This document shows, in pieces, positions 30,820 to 40,059 of a stretch of 64,000 bases of DNA (its first letter is position 1; each line of letters opens with the position of its first letter). A model generated the notes under the pieces. The model was not told the DNA's origin, did not search any database, and worked only from the letters and a program-made list of their open reading frames with translations. The stretch is taken from positions 6,259,501 to 6,323,500 of the forward strand of contig NZ_CP048882.1 in NCBI RefSeq assembly GCF_015910445.1, written 5' to 3'. This DNA comes from Streptomyces bathyalis (GTDB taxonomy: Bacteria > Actinomycetota > Actinomycetes > Streptomycetales > Streptomycetaceae). The position numbers and the translations under genes were made by a program.

Positions 30820-32352
30820 GTGGCAGCAGCACCAGTGTGGAGTGTCGATCCCCGGACCGGAAAGCAGCGTGAACAGGTCGGCACCGAGGCCACGGCCGGT
30901 GAGGTGGACGCGGCCGTCAGGGCCGCTCACGCCGCCAGGGAGCCGCTCGCCGACCGGACCGTGCGCGCCGCCCTGCTCCGGGCAGCCGCCGGACAGCTCG
31001 ACGCGGCGAGCGAGGAGATCATCGTCACCGCGGACGCCGAGACCGCCCTGGGACGCCCGCGGCTGACCGGCGAGCTGGCCCGAACCCAGGCCCAACTGCG
31101 CGCCTTCGCCGACGAGATCGAGGACGGCGCGTACCTCGGCATCACCATCAACCACAAGGACGCCGACGCGACGCCGCCGTGCCCCGACCTGCGCCGCTAC
31201 AAGATTCCGCTCGGTGTCGTGGCCGTCTACGCCGCGTCCAACTTCCCGCTGGCCTTCTCCGTGCCCGGCGGCGACACCGCGAGCGCACTCGCGGCGGGCT
31301 GCCCCGTCGTGGTCAAGGCGCACCCGGACCACCCGGCGACGTCCGAGCTGACGGGCGCCGCGCTGCGCCGCGCCGCCGCCGAAGTGGGCCTGCCGGAAGA
31401 GGTGTTGAGCGTCGTGCACGGCTTCGACGCCGGCGTGGAACTGGTCAAGCACCCGCTGGTCTCGGCCGTCGGCTTCACCGGCTCCGTACGGGGCGGGCGC
31501 GCCCTGTTCGACGCCGCCACCGCCCGGCCCACGCCCATTCCCTTCCACGGCGAACTCGGGTCCCTCAACCCTGTCGTCGTCACCGGCGCCGCCGCCGCCG
31601 AGCGCGCGGAGGAGATCGGTGAGGGGCTCGCCGGGTCGATGACGATGGGCACCGGCCAGTTCTGCACCAAGCCGGGCTTCGTGCTCGCACCCCAGGGCGA
31701 GGCAGGCGACCGCATGCTGGAGGCGCTGCGGGTCGCGGTGAGCAAGGCCGCGCAGGGACCGCTGCTGGACAGCAGGATGCGGGAGGCGTTCCTCGCGGGG
31801 GTCGGGGCACGCACGGAGCTGGAAGGAGTGGAGGCGCCCGTGCTCGCCGGTGCGGGTGACGACGAGCAGTCGGTCGGCGCCGGCTTCCTCACGGTCCCGG
31901 CGGAGAAGCTCGGACAGCCGCAGTACGAACTGCTCCTGGAGGAGTGCTTCGGCCCCGTCACCGTCGTGGCGCGCTACCAGGACGACGACGAGGTCGTCTC
32001 GGCTCTCTCGAGGCTGCCCGGCAACCTCACCGCCACGCTGCACCTCGGCGCCGCCGAAGCGGCGGGAGACGGCGGCCAGGGAGCGCGGCTGCTCGCCACG
32101 CTGACGCCGCTGGCCGGCCGCGTTCTCGTCAACGGCTGGCCCACCGGCGTCGCCGTCGCCCCCGCGCAGCACCACGGCGGGCCGTACCCGGCCACGACGT
32201 CGACCTCGACGTCCGTCGGCGCCACGGCCATCGAGCGCTGGCTGCGCCCCGTCGCTTACCAGGACGCGCCCGAGGCGCTGCTGCCGCCCGAGCTGCGTGA
32301 TGCGAACCCACTGGGTCTGCCGCGCCGGGTGGATGGCCGCAGGGAGAACTGA
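30820..32352 (+). CDS. Aldehyde dehydrogenase, 2-oxoglutarate-semialdehyde dehydrogenase type
   Basis: This 510-residue protein belongs to the branch of NADP-type dehydrogenases that act on 2,5-dioxopentanoate. The cofactor entry is GVVAVYAASNFPLAFSVPGG, the nucleophile Cys is in MGTGQFCTKPGFV and the general base region is HGELGSLNPVVV. The late NGWPTGVAVAPAQHHGGPYP is typical of this group. It would turn the product of the dehydratase at 25495 into 2-oxoglutarate. GTG 30820 is preferred over the in-frame GTG 30802, because AGGAGG lies between them at seven bases from the second. Divergent from the IclR gene. Confidence 0.9.
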   Translation: MAAAPVWSVDPRTGKQREQVGTEATAGEVDAAVRAAHAAREPLADRTVRAALLRAAAGQLDAASEEIIVTADAETALGRPRLTGELARTQAQLRAFADEIEDGAYLGITINHKDADATPPCPDLRRYKIPLGVVAVYAASNFPLAFSVPGGDTASALAAGCPVVVKAHPDHPATSELTGAALRRAAAEVGLPEEVLSVVHGFDAGVELVKHPLVSAVGFTGSVRGGRALFDAATARPTPIPFHGELGSLNPVVVTGAAAAERAEEIGEGLAGSMTMGTGQFCTKPGFVLAPQGEAGDRMLEALRVAVSKAAQGPLLDSRMREAFLAGVGARTELEGVEAPVLAGAGDDEQSVGAGFLTVPAEKLGQPQYELLLEECFGPVTVVARYQDDDEVVSALSRLPGNLTATLHLGAAEAAGDGGQGARLLATLTPLAGRVLVNGWPTGVAVAPAQHHGGPYPATTSTSTSVGATAIERWLRPVAYQDAPEALLPPELRDANPLGLPRRVDGRREN

Positions 32353-32368
32353 ACGGCAGCCGTGCGTC

Positions 32369-32433
32369 CCTGAGTCCGGCGGAGCGCCCTCAACTCCGAG
32401 GAGAACCAGCGGAGTTCAGGGCCCGGACTCAGG
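32369..32433. terminator. Long hairpin between convergent genes
   Basis: The left arm starts CCTGAGTCCGG at 32369 and the right arm ends CCGGACTCAGG at 32433. The inner parts GCCCTCAACTCCG and CGGAGTTCAGGGC pair with one mismatch, and the left arm has a 6-base insertion. In all about 24 pairs around a short loop. It sits between the dehydrogenase and the convergent DUF1989 gene and probably stops both. Confidence 0.8.
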
Positions 32434-32454
32434 GGGGGGCGGCGGCTCAGGCGT

Positions 32455-33303
32455 TCAGGAGCGCCCCCCGGGGGCCAGGGGGAAGGCCATGCCGTGCATG
32501 CCGCGGTACGCGGCCGGCTCCGGTGGTGCCCAGTCCGTCAGCAGGGCGGGGTCGGCGCGGTGGACCTCCACGCCGACGGGATGGCAGAACTCCACGGGGT
32601 CCACGTCCGAACCGGGCCCCCACATCGGCACGGACAGATCGCCGCCCGGACATGTCGAGATCGCGCACAGCAGGTCGATCTCGGCGAAGAACTCGAAGTG
32701 GTCGCCGGGGCGCGCCGGGCAGTCCTTCATGAAGTACTGGTCGTCCTCGTTGAGCCCGGTGCACTGGAAGACGTTCAGCACGTCGTGCACGTCGAACTCG
32801 GTGAGCCCGTACGGCAGTACGGCCCGCACCAGGTTCGAGTGGCAGTGGAAGTCGAAGTCCTCGCCGGTCAGCATGCGGTTGACGTACGGGTCGCAGCGCG
32901 TGCCCAGCAGGTCGTGCACCCTGCCGCCCTCGGCGTCACGCCCGTAGGAGGCCAGCGTGTCCGCGGTGACGGTCAGCAGGGGACGCAGGAACGGCAGCGT
33001 GGACCACAGCCGGTCGTACACGCTCACGTGTGCGCGCTGCAACTGCCGTGTACGGGAGGCCCACAGGCGCTCGCGCGGATCGTGCCGGTTCCACACGTTC
33101 AGGTCCGCGACCTGGGGGCCGTCGACCGTCACCAGGCGGCACAGATGCCCTGCGGGCACCTCCCACGCGCGGCCTGAGCGTATGGGCACGGTGAAGCGTT
33201 CGACAGGTTCCCGGGGGCCGGCGGCGACCCTGTCGTAGAAGGCGCGGTCGACGTCGAGCGGGCCGCCCTCGTCGGACTGGTAGGCGGCGGCGGTGCTGGC
33301 CAT
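32455..33303 (-). CDS. DUF1989 (urea carboxylase-associated type) protein
   Basis: The protein has 282 residues. The family blocks are RAWEVPAGHLCRLVTVDGPQ, then VADLNVWN, and later CHSNLVRAVLPYG, DVLNVFQCTGLNEDDQYFM, DHFEFFAEIDLLCAISTCPG and GDLSVP. Conserved Cys, His and Glu residues in these blocks suggest a metal site. Members next to urea amidolyase are linked to guanidine or urea metabolism, but none of those genes is here, so function is open. ATG 33303 has GGGAGAG eight bases upstream. It follows ectD on the same strand after 136 bases and may or may not be part of the ectoine operon. Confidence 0.87.
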   Translation of the reverse strand: MASTAAAYQSDEGGPLDVDRAFYDRVAAGPREPVERFTVPIRSGRAWEVPAGHLCRLVTVDGPQVADLNVWNRHDPRERLWASRTRQLQRAHVSVYDRLWSTLPFLRPLLTVTADTLASYGRDAEGGRVHDLLGTRCDPYVNRMLTGEDFDFHCHSNLVRAVLPYGLTEFDVHDVLNVFQCTGLNEDDQYFMKDCPARPGDHFEFFAEIDLLCAISTCPGGDLSVPMWGPGSDVDPVEFCHPVGVEVHRADPALLTDWAPPEPAAYRGMHGMAFPLAPGGRS

Positions 33304-33439
33304 GCGCGCGGACTCTCCCTCGGTCGGACTCCCGGACTGTGCAGGGAGATCGCAGCAGAAAGCGCCCGGACGGAAAAGGGGGGAGGCCGTCATGCGGTCT
33401 CCCCCCTCATCCACCGGGCTCAGTGCGCCGCGTAACGCG

Positions 33440-34339
33440 TCACCTCACCGGGGTGAAGTCGCGCGCTCCGATGAATTCGGGACGGCGGACCGGTGCCGCG
33501 AAGGGCTCCACGGCCTTGTTCTCCACGCTGTTGAAGACGATGAACACGTTGCTCCGCGGGTACGGAGTGATGTTGTCACCGCTCCCGTGCATGCAGTTGC
33601 AGTCGAACCAGGTCGCCGAGCCGGCCTCGCCCGTGAAGAGCTTGATGCCGTGCGCGTCGGCGAACTTGGCCAGTGATTCGTCGGACGGAGTGCCCGCGTC
33701 CTGCATCTGCAGCGACTGCTTGTAGTTGTCCTTCGGCGTCTCGCCCGCACAACCGAGGAAGGTCTTGTGTGACCCCGGCATGATCATCAGGCCGCCGTTG
33801 GTGTCGTAGTTCCGGGTCAGCGCGATCGAGACCGAGACGGTCCGCATCGCCGGAAGCCCGTCCTCCGCGTGCCAGGTCTCGAAGTCGGAGTGCCAGTAGA
33901 AGCCAGTGGCACCGAAGCCCGGCTTGACGTTGATCCTGGACTGGTGGACGTAGACGTCCGAGCCCAGGATCTGTCGCGCCCGGCCCACTACGCGCGGGTC
34001 CCGCACCAGGTCGGCGAAGACCTCGCTGATCTTGTGCACCTCGAACACGGTCCGGATCTCGTCCGACTGCGGCTCGATGATCGAGCGCTCGTCGGCACGG
34101 ATCTCCGCATCCGTGGTGAGCCGTTCCAGTTCCCTGCTGTACATGTCGACCTCATCAGGGGTGATGAGCTGGTCGATCGCAAGGAACCCGTCCCGCTCGT
34201 ATTCCGCCAGAACCGCGGCCTCGATGGGCCCCGGCGTACCCGGCTCCGACCACACGACGGGGTCCATCCGTGGGGTGGCCACCTCGGTGGCTCCGCGAGT
34301 CGGGTACAGGTCGGCGGTGCGCTCGGGTGCGGTGGTCAT
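33440..34339 (-). CDS. ectD: EctD, ectoine 5-hydroxylase
   Basis: EctD converts ectoine to 5-hydroxyectoine with iron, oxygen and 2-oxoglutarate. The protein has 299 residues. The iron ligands are H150 and D152 (FYWHSDFETWHAEDG) and H251 (CMHGSGDNI). QSRINVKPGFGATGFYWHSD is the EctD signature region. It is the last gene of the ect set, after ectC with a 106-base gap. Confidence 0.97.
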   Translation of the reverse strand: MTTAPERTADLYPTRGATEVATPRMDPVVWSEPGTPGPIEAAVLAEYERDGFLAIDQLITPDEVDMYSRELERLTTDAEIRADERSIIEPQSDEIRTVFEVHKISEVFADLVRDPRVVGRARQILGSDVYVHQSRINVKPGFGATGFYWHSDFETWHAEDGLPAMRTVSVSIALTRNYDTNGGLMIMPGSHKTFLGCAGETPKDNYKQSLQMQDAGTPSDESLAKFADAHGIKLFTGEAGSATWFDCNCMHGSGDNITPYPRSNVFIVFNSVENKAVEPFAAPVRRPEFIGARDFTPVR

Positions 34340-34445
34340 GGTGTTGCCTTCCTCTCCTCTCGTACGGCCCTGTTCGGTGGGCGAGCGGCCGTAGCCGCGG
34401 ACGGCAGAAGCCGCCGTACTGGCCTGTGCAGGCCGAGCTCTCGGC

Positions 34446-34847
34446 TCAGTCGTCAGGCTCGGTGAGAAGCGGGTAGACGCCGTTCTCGTCGTGATCCTCC
34501 CGGCCCGTCACGGGCGGATTGAAGACACAAATGCACCGGAAGTCCGTAATGGGCCGCATTGTGTGCTTCTCGTGCCCGTCGAGCAGATACATGGTGCCGG
34601 GAGTGATCAGATGCTTCTCGCCGGTCTCATCGTTGGTGAGTTCGGACTCGCCCTCGACGCAGAGTACGGCTTCGATGTGGTTTGCGTACCACATCGATGT
34701 CTCCGTCCCCGCGTACAGCACGGTCTCGTGAAGGGAGAAGCCGGCACGCTCCTTCGCCAGCACGATCCGCTTGCTTTCCCAGGTACCGGATGCGGATTTG
34801 ATGTGACGGTCGGTGTCCTCGATGTCCTTGAAAGAACGAACAATCAC
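34446..34847 (-). CDS. ectC: EctC, ectoine synthase
   Basis: EctC closes the ring of N-gamma-acetyl-diaminobutyrate to give ectoine. It is a 133-residue single cupin. The blocks MIVRSFKDIEDTDRHIKS, FSLHETVLYAGTETSMWYAN, HIEAVLCVEGESEL and MYLLDGHEKHTMRP are the standard EctC sequence, including the metal-binding Glu, Tyr and His positions. The ATG at 34847 is not in doubt. It follows ectB with 78 bases between. Confidence 0.98.
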   Translation of the reverse strand: MIVRSFKDIEDTDRHIKSASGTWESKRIVLAKERAGFSLHETVLYAGTETSMWYANHIEAVLCVEGESELTNDETGEKHLITPGTMYLLDGHEKHTMRPITDFRCICVFNPPVTGREDHDENGVYPLLTEPDD

Positions 34848-34925
34848 GTTGTGGCGTACCTTTCTCTATTCATTACGGGGTCGGCCCGCCCCGGACGCAA
34901 CCGGGGCGGGCCGTGAGCGGATCAG

Positions 34926-36194
34926 TTACGCGGTCTCGCGCACCGCTCGGGCCAGCACGCGGAGCCCTTCGTCGAGCTCCTCGGCCGTGATCGTGAGAGC
35001 AGGCAGCAGCTTCACGACCTCGCTCTGGGGCCCCGAGGTCTCGATGAGCAACCCGAGCTCGAAGCACCGCTTGGCGACGGCGTCGGCACGGTCCTTGTCG
35101 TGGAACTCCAGTCCCCACACCAGACCGCGCCCGCGGAAGTCTGCGACATCCTCGCTGTGTTCCTCGGAGATGGCGCGCAAAACCGCCTCGACCTGCTCAC
35201 CACGGGAGAGAGTCTGCTTCTCCGTCTGGTCGTCGGTCCAGTACGTCTCGAACGCGGCCGTGGCCGTGACGAACGCCGGGTTGTTGCCGCGGAAGGTGCC
35301 GTTGTGCTCGCCCGGCTCCCAGATGTCCAGCTCGGGCTTGAACAGCGTGAGAGCCAGCGGCAGTCCGTAGCCGCCGATGGACTTGGACAGCGTGATGATG
35401 TCCGGCTTGATGCCCGCCTCCTCGAAGGAGAAGAAGGCGCCGGTGCGGCCGCAGCCCATCTGGATGTCGTCGACGATGAGCAGCATGTCGTGGCGCTCGC
35501 ACAGGTCGGAGAGGTCACGCAGCCACTCGGCGCGCGCGACGTTGATGCCGCCCTCGCCCTGCACGGTCTCCACGATCACGGCCGCCGGCTTGTTGAGGCC
35601 GGATCCCTGGTCCTCGAGCAGCCGCTCGAACCAGACGAAGTCCTCCGTGGTGCCGCCCAGGTAGTCGTCGAACGGCATCGGCGTGCCGTGCACGAGCGGG
35701 ATGCCCGCACCGGCGCGCTTGAAGGCGTTGCCGGTGACGGCGAGCGAGCCCAGCGACATGCCGTGGAAGGCGTTGGTGAAAGAGACGATGGACTCGCGCT
35801 CCTTGACCTTGCGGGCCAGCTTCAGCGCCGCCTCGACGGCGTTGGTGCCCGTCGGGCCCGGGAACATGACCTTGTGGTTCAGGCCGCGGGGCTCGAGGAT
35901 CTTCTCCTTGAAGGTCTCCAGGAAGGCACGCTTGGCCGTGGTGCTCATGTCGAGCCCGTGGACGACCCCGTCACGCTCCAGGTAGTCCAGCAGGGCCCGT
36001 TTGAGCACGGGGTTGTTGTGGCCGTAGTTGAGCGTGCCGGCTCCGGCGAAGAAGTCCAGGTACGTATGACCGTCCTCGTCGTACATGTGTGAGCCCTGGG
36101 CCCGGTCGAAGATCGTGGGCCAGCCACGGCAGTAGCTGCGGACTTCCGACTCGACGGTCTCGAAGACACTGAGGTCGGGCTGGATGATGGTCAC
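34926..36194 (-). CDS. ectB: EctB, diaminobutyrate-2-oxoglutarate transaminase
   Basis: EctB makes L-2,4-diaminobutyrate from aspartate semialdehyde with glutamate as amino donor. It is a 422-residue class III aminotransferase. The PLP lysine is K271 (IITLSKSIGGYGLPLAL), the cofactor Asp is in LLIVDDIQMGCGRTGAFF, and GPTGTNAVEAALKLAR binds the phosphate. It starts 126 bases after the end of ectA and has a full EctB N-terminus (VFETVESEVRSYCRGWP). Confidence 0.98.
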   Translation of the reverse strand: MTIIQPDLSVFETVESEVRSYCRGWPTIFDRAQGSHMYDEDGHTYLDFFAGAGTLNYGHNNPVLKRALLDYLERDGVVHGLDMSTTAKRAFLETFKEKILEPRGLNHKVMFPGPTGTNAVEAALKLARKVKERESIVSFTNAFHGMSLGSLAVTGNAFKRAGAGIPLVHGTPMPFDDYLGGTTEDFVWFERLLEDQGSGLNKPAAVIVETVQGEGGINVARAEWLRDLSDLCERHDMLLIVDDIQMGCGRTGAFFSFEEAGIKPDIITLSKSIGGYGLPLALTLFKPELDIWEPGEHNGTFRGNNPAFVTATAAFETYWTDDQTEKQTLSRGEQVEAVLRAISEEHSEDVADFRGRGLVWGLEFHDKDRADAVAKRCFELGLLIETSGPQSEVVKLLPALTITAEELDEGLRVLARAVRETA

Positions 36195-36320
36195 GGCGTG
36201 CTCCTGGGAGTGAGTTACATGCGGTCGAAGTGGTCGGGATGCGGATCGGATCGCGGGACTGCGGGGATCGCTGACGGTTCGGAGATGTGGGGCACGAAGC
36301 GCCGGCGGAACGCGGCAGTC

Positions 36321-36899
36321 TCAGTGCACGGTCAGTGGAGCCCTGTCCTTCAGGGACGCCACCGGGCCGATCCGGTAGAGGACTTCGGGCTCGTGGCCGC
36401 TCTCGGGGAACACTCCGGCATCGAAGAGCACCTCCTTCTCCGTCGCCGCGCCGTGGCGCTCCGCGAAGGAGGTGAAGAGGCGGTTCGAGGGAGCGTTGTC
36501 GGGGGTGACGGTGGTCTCGATCCCGTCGATCCCCAGTTCCCGGGCCGTACGGGCGGTCAGCCCGTCGAGCATCGCCGCCGCCAGTCCCCGGCCGCGCGCC
36601 GCCTCGTCGACGGCCACCTGCCAGACGACCAGTGTCCTCGGGCGTGCGGGGCGCACGTAGCCGGTGATGAATCCGACCGGCTCACCGCCCTCGTCACGGG
36701 CCACCACGGAGGTGGCGGCGAAGTCGCGACACCACAGGAGGTAGCTGTAGGAGGAGTTGAGGTCGAGCGTCCGCGAGTCGCGGGCGATGCGCCAGAGCGC
36801 CGCTCCGTCCTCGAGCTGCGGAGCGTCCAACGTCAGCCCCTCCGGCATTTCCCGGAAATCACTGTGGGCACGTGCACGGTCTGCTTGCGCGGCGGTCAT
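36321..36899 (-). CDS. ectA: EctA, diaminobutyrate acetyltransferase
   Basis: EctA acetylates diaminobutyrate at the gamma amino group. It is a 192-residue GNAT protein. TLDLNSSYSYLLWCRDFAAT is the EctA substrate region, and VVWQVAVDEAARGRGLAAAM is the acetyl-CoA loop. ETTVTPDNAPSNRLFTSFAE follows. The first gene of ectABCD. ATG 36899 directly follows, in the direction of transcription, a hyphenated palindrome, and no ribosome binding site is visible, so start and regulation may be linked; a frame upstream to 36956 is not convincing. Confidence 0.97.
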   Translation of the reverse strand: MTAAQADRARAHSDFREMPEGLTLDAPQLEDGAALWRIARDSRTLDLNSSYSYLLWCRDFAATSVVARDEGGEPVGFITGYVRPARPRTLVVWQVAVDEAARGRGLAAAMLDGLTARTARELGIDGIETTVTPDNAPSNRLFTSFAERHGAATEKEVLFDAGVFPESGHEPEVLYRIGPVASLKDRAPLTVH

Positions 36900-36916
36900 G
36901 GGTATTAAATTTACCC
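36900..36916. promoter_or_regulatory. AT-rich palindrome directly upstream of ectA
   Basis: GGGTA at 36900-36904 and TACCC at 36912-36916 flank TTAAATT. The site ends at the base before the ectA ATG. Its AT-richness stands out from the surrounding DNA. TAAATT on the minus strand is eight bases before the ATG and could be a -10 of a leaderless start, with the palindrome as operator. Confidence 0.5.
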
Positions 36917-37323
36917 AGCAGAATCCGAAAACGCACGGCGGGGTGGGGTTACACAAGAGGGGGGTCGTGTGTTATCGCGCGCAGGCGCACACGTGAGTCA
37001 GGGGTAGGGGTTCGCCCTGATATTTCCGCATTTTCCAGGGCCAACCAGGCCGCCTGTGGAGTCCGTCACATTGCCGTAACGACCTTGAACCCTGGGCGAA
37101 TTCCGCCTCGATAACCCTGTGAAAAATCCTGGCGTTTAAAGAAACGGAAAGCGGGAAGAAGAATACGGGAAGCTACGCTCATTATAGATGCGGAAATGCA
37201 TTCTCCCGCAACGGCTCGGATGTCGCATCTTTTCTTCCCGGACTCGCGGGAATGACCAGCGTGTGCATGCCTGCCACCGTAGCGCCCGTGCCGGGCGGGT
37301 GCAGGAACACCGGTGCGGGCTCA
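36917..37323. other. Divergent region between ectA and the amidohydrolase
   Basis: No gene is supported. The stretch is clearly richer in A and T than its surroundings, most of all at 37020-37200 (for example around GCGTTTAAAGAAACGGAAAG), which suggests regulatory rather than coding DNA. Osmotic control of ectABCD would be expected to act here, but I cannot name a site. Confidence 0.4.
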
Positions 37324-37329
37324 TAGGGT
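37324..37329 (+). promoter_or_regulatory. -10-like box of a leaderless start
   Basis: TAGGGT at 37324-37329 is separated by exactly six bases from the ATG at 37336, and no ribosome binding site is present. No good -35 is visible at the expected distance. Confidence 0.45.
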
Positions 37330-37335
37330 GCGGGC

Positions 37336-38427
37336 ATGAGCGACCGCGGCAATCTCCACATCAAGGGACGCGTACTGGCAGGGCCCGAGGACATACGGGA
37401 CGAGCTGTGGGTGGTGGACGGGCACGTCACCTACGAGCGCCCCGCCGGCAGCGACCGCGACACCGTCAGGGCCGAGGGCTGGGTGCTTCCCGGACTCGTC
37501 GACGCGCACTGCCACGTCGGCCTCGACCAGCAGGGCCCGGTGGACGAGTCCACCACCGAGAAGCAGGCCCTGACCGAGCGCGAAGCCGGGGCCCTGATGC
37601 TCCGCGACGCGGGCTCGCCGTCCGACACCCGGTGGATCGACGACCGCGAGGACCTGCCGCGCATCATCCGCGCCGGGCGCCACATCGCCCGTACCAAGCG
37701 CTACATCCGCAACTACGCCCATGAGATCGAGCCCGGCGACCTGGCGGCATACGTCCGGCTCGAGGCCCGGCGCGGCGACGGCTGGGTGAAGCTCGTGGGC
37801 GACTGGATCGACCGCGGCGAGGGCGATCTGGCTCCCTGCTGGCCCCGCTGGGCGCTGGAGGAGGCCATCGCCGCCGCACACGAGGAGGGGGCCCGCGTCA
37901 CCGCGCACTGCTTCGCCGAGAACTCGCTCCGTGACCTGGTCGAGGCCGGCATCGACTGCATCGAGCACGCCACCGGACTCACCGAGGAGACGATCCCGCT
38001 GTTCGCCGAGCGAGGTGTCGCGATCGTCCCCACGCTCGTCAACACCGCGACGTTCCCGCAGCTGGCGGAGGGCGGCACCAAGTATCCGCGCTGGTCGGAG
38101 CACATGGTGCGGCTCTACGAGCGCCGCTACGAGACGGTGCGCGCCGCCTTCGACGCGGGTATCCCCGTATACACGGGCACGGACGCCGGGGGCTCCCTGG
38201 CGCACGGGCTCGTCCCCGTCGAGGTCGCGGAGCTGGTCACGGCCGGGATTCCGCCCGCGGACGCGATCTCGGCGGCCACCTGGGGCGCGCGCCGCTGGCT
38301 CGGACGGCCGGGGCTGGAGGAGGGCGCGCCGGCGGACCTGCTGGTCTTCGCCGAGGACCCGCGTGCCGACGTAGGGGTGCTGACCGATCCGCGCCACGTG
38401 GTGCTGCGGGGGCGGGTGATCCGTTAG
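37336..38427 (+). CDS. Amidohydrolase-superfamily enzyme
   Basis: The protein has 363 residues. The metal-binding set is H58-x-H60 (GLVDAHCHVGLD), a lysine in GWVKLVGDW, the His in ARVTAHCFAEN, the His of CIEHATGL and the Asp in YTGTDAGGSL. This is the two-metal imidazolonepropionase-like type. It would split a cyclic or linear amide; the substrate is unknown. It is followed 94 bases later by an amidase on the same strand, so the two may act on related compounds. Confidence 0.92.
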   Translation: MSDRGNLHIKGRVLAGPEDIRDELWVVDGHVTYERPAGSDRDTVRAEGWVLPGLVDAHCHVGLDQQGPVDESTTEKQALTEREAGALMLRDAGSPSDTRWIDDREDLPRIIRAGRHIARTKRYIRNYAHEIEPGDLAAYVRLEARRGDGWVKLVGDWIDRGEGDLAPCWPRWALEEAIAAAHEEGARVTAHCFAENSLRDLVEAGIDCIEHATGLTEETIPLFAERGVAIVPTLVNTATFPQLAEGGTKYPRWSEHMVRLYERRYETVRAAFDAGIPVYTGTDAGGSLAHGLVPVEVAELVTAGIPPADAISAATWGARRWLGRPGLEEGAPADLLVFAEDPRADVGVLTDPRHVVLRGRVIR

Positions 38428-38521
38428 GCGCTGCGGCGGGGGAGCGGGCCGCGTGCGGCACCGCGCTCGGTGAGCACCGGGAGGACCGGCAGGGACGGCG
38501 AAGAGGAGGGAGGGGAGCCAC

Positions 38522-39946
38522 GTGAAGGAGATCGTTTCGTGGGACGCGATCGAGCTGTCCCGTGCCATCGCGGACCGCGATGTCTCGTGCGTCGAGGTCA
38601 TGGAGGCGTACCTGGAGCACATCGGCACGGTCAATCCGCACGTCAACGCCATCGTCGCCACGCAGGACCCGGAGATCTCCCTGCGGCAGGCGCGTGAGCG
38701 CGACGAGCAGCTGCGGCAGGGCCGGCACCTGGGCTGGATGCACGGGTTCCCGCACGCCGTGAAGGATCTGACCGAGGCCGACGGGCTGCCCTGGACCGAG
38801 GGTTCACCCGTGCACAAGGACCGCGTGGCGCAGCAGGACGCGCTGTTCGTGAAGCGCATCAAGTCTGCGGGCGCCGTGGTGATCGGCAAGACGAACACCC
38901 CCGAATTCGGGCTGGGTTCGCATACGTACAACAGCGTCTGGGGGACGACGGGCAACGCCTACGACCCCTCCCGCACGGCAGGCGGCAGCAGCGGCGGTGC
39001 GGCGTCGGCGCTCGCGCTGCGGATGCTGCCGGTGGCGGACGGAAGCGACTACATGGGGTCGCTGCGCAATCCCGCGGCCTTCAACAACGTGCTGGGCATG
39101 CGCCCGAGTTGGGGCCTGGTGCCCTCGCCCGGCTTCTCCACGCAGCTGAGCACCGCCGGGCCCATGGCGCGTACGGCCACGGACCTGGCGTGGCTGCTGT
39201 CCGTCATGGCGGGGCCCGACGAGGGCGCCCCCCTGGGCGGCGCCGAGGAAGGCGGACGGTTCCGGGAGAGCCTCGAAGGCGGCGACTTCCGCGGCGCCCG
39301 CATCGCCTGGGTCGGCGACTGGGGCGGCCGGCTGGCGACGGAGCCCGGCGTGCTGGAGGTGTGCCGCTCGTCCTTCGCCGCCTTCGAGGCCCTGGGGTGC
39401 GAAGTCACCGAGGCTCGGCCCGACTTCCCGCTGGAGGAGATCTGGCGCGCGTTCCTGACCTGGCGCGGGCTCGCGAACCTCGAGCGGCACAGCTTGTACG
39501 GGAACCCGGAGACCCGCGGGCGCATGAAGCCGGAGGCGGTCTGGGAGATCGAACGCGCGCTGGAGCTCGGTGTCCTCGACGTCGCCGCCGCGGCCGACTC
39601 GCGGGACCGGTGGTTCGCGGCGCTGACCGAGTTCCTCGCGGGCCACGACTACATCCTCGCCCCGGCCGCGCAGGTGTTCCCGTTCGACAAGGAAGTCCAC
39701 TGGCCCGAGCGGGTCGGCGGTCGGCGGATGGACACCTACCACCGGTGGATGGAGACCGTGGTGCCCTGGACGCTCGCCGGGGTGCCCGCGATCGCCATGC
39801 CCGCCGGGTTCGGTGCGGACGGGCTGCCGATGGGCGTCCAGCTCATCGGCAGGCACGGCGGCGACTTCGGGCTGCTGCGGCTGGCGCACGCCTACGAGCG
39901 GGAGACGCGCTGGGTGGAGCGGACGCTGCCGGCGCTGCTGGGCTGA
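38522..39946 (+). CDS. Amidase-signature-family hydrolase
   Basis: This protein is 474 residues. The Ser-Ser-Lys triad is K81 (FPHAVKDLTEADG), S156 (RTAGGSSGGAASALA) and S180 (ADGSDYMGSLRNPAAF). The block around the nucleophile reads YMGSLR where many relatives have MGGSLR; the Ser is kept, so activity is expected. GTG 38522 has GGGGAG five bases upstream. It could hydrolyse a small amide, perhaps a product of the amidohydrolase before it (inference only). Confidence 0.92.
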   Translation: MKEIVSWDAIELSRAIADRDVSCVEVMEAYLEHIGTVNPHVNAIVATQDPEISLRQARERDEQLRQGRHLGWMHGFPHAVKDLTEADGLPWTEGSPVHKDRVAQQDALFVKRIKSAGAVVIGKTNTPEFGLGSHTYNSVWGTTGNAYDPSRTAGGSSGGAASALALRMLPVADGSDYMGSLRNPAAFNNVLGMRPSWGLVPSPGFSTQLSTAGPMARTATDLAWLLSVMAGPDEGAPLGGAEEGGRFRESLEGGDFRGARIAWVGDWGGRLATEPGVLEVCRSSFAAFEALGCEVTEARPDFPLEEIWRAFLTWRGLANLERHSLYGNPETRGRMKPEAVWEIERALELGVLDVAAAADSRDRWFAALTEFLAGHDYILAPAAQVFPFDKEVHWPERVGGRRMDTYHRWMETVVPWTLAGVPAIAMPAGFGADGLPMGVQLIGRHGGDFGLLRLAHAYERETRWVERTLPALLG

Positions 39947-40059
39947 TTGATCCGCAGCCCGACGGAAGGTGCCACCGGGCGGCTGCAGTTGGTGCCGTGA
40001 GGCGTGCGGAGGTGAGGCGCGTCGAGGTGCCGTGCGGGCCTCGTGCGAATCGAACGGCG

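Noticed and set aside
29929..32175. Extension of the IclR frame to 748 codons
   Set aside because: The extra part is antisense to the aldehyde dehydrogenase and has no domain. Good starts with ribosome binding sites lie at 30699 and 30729.
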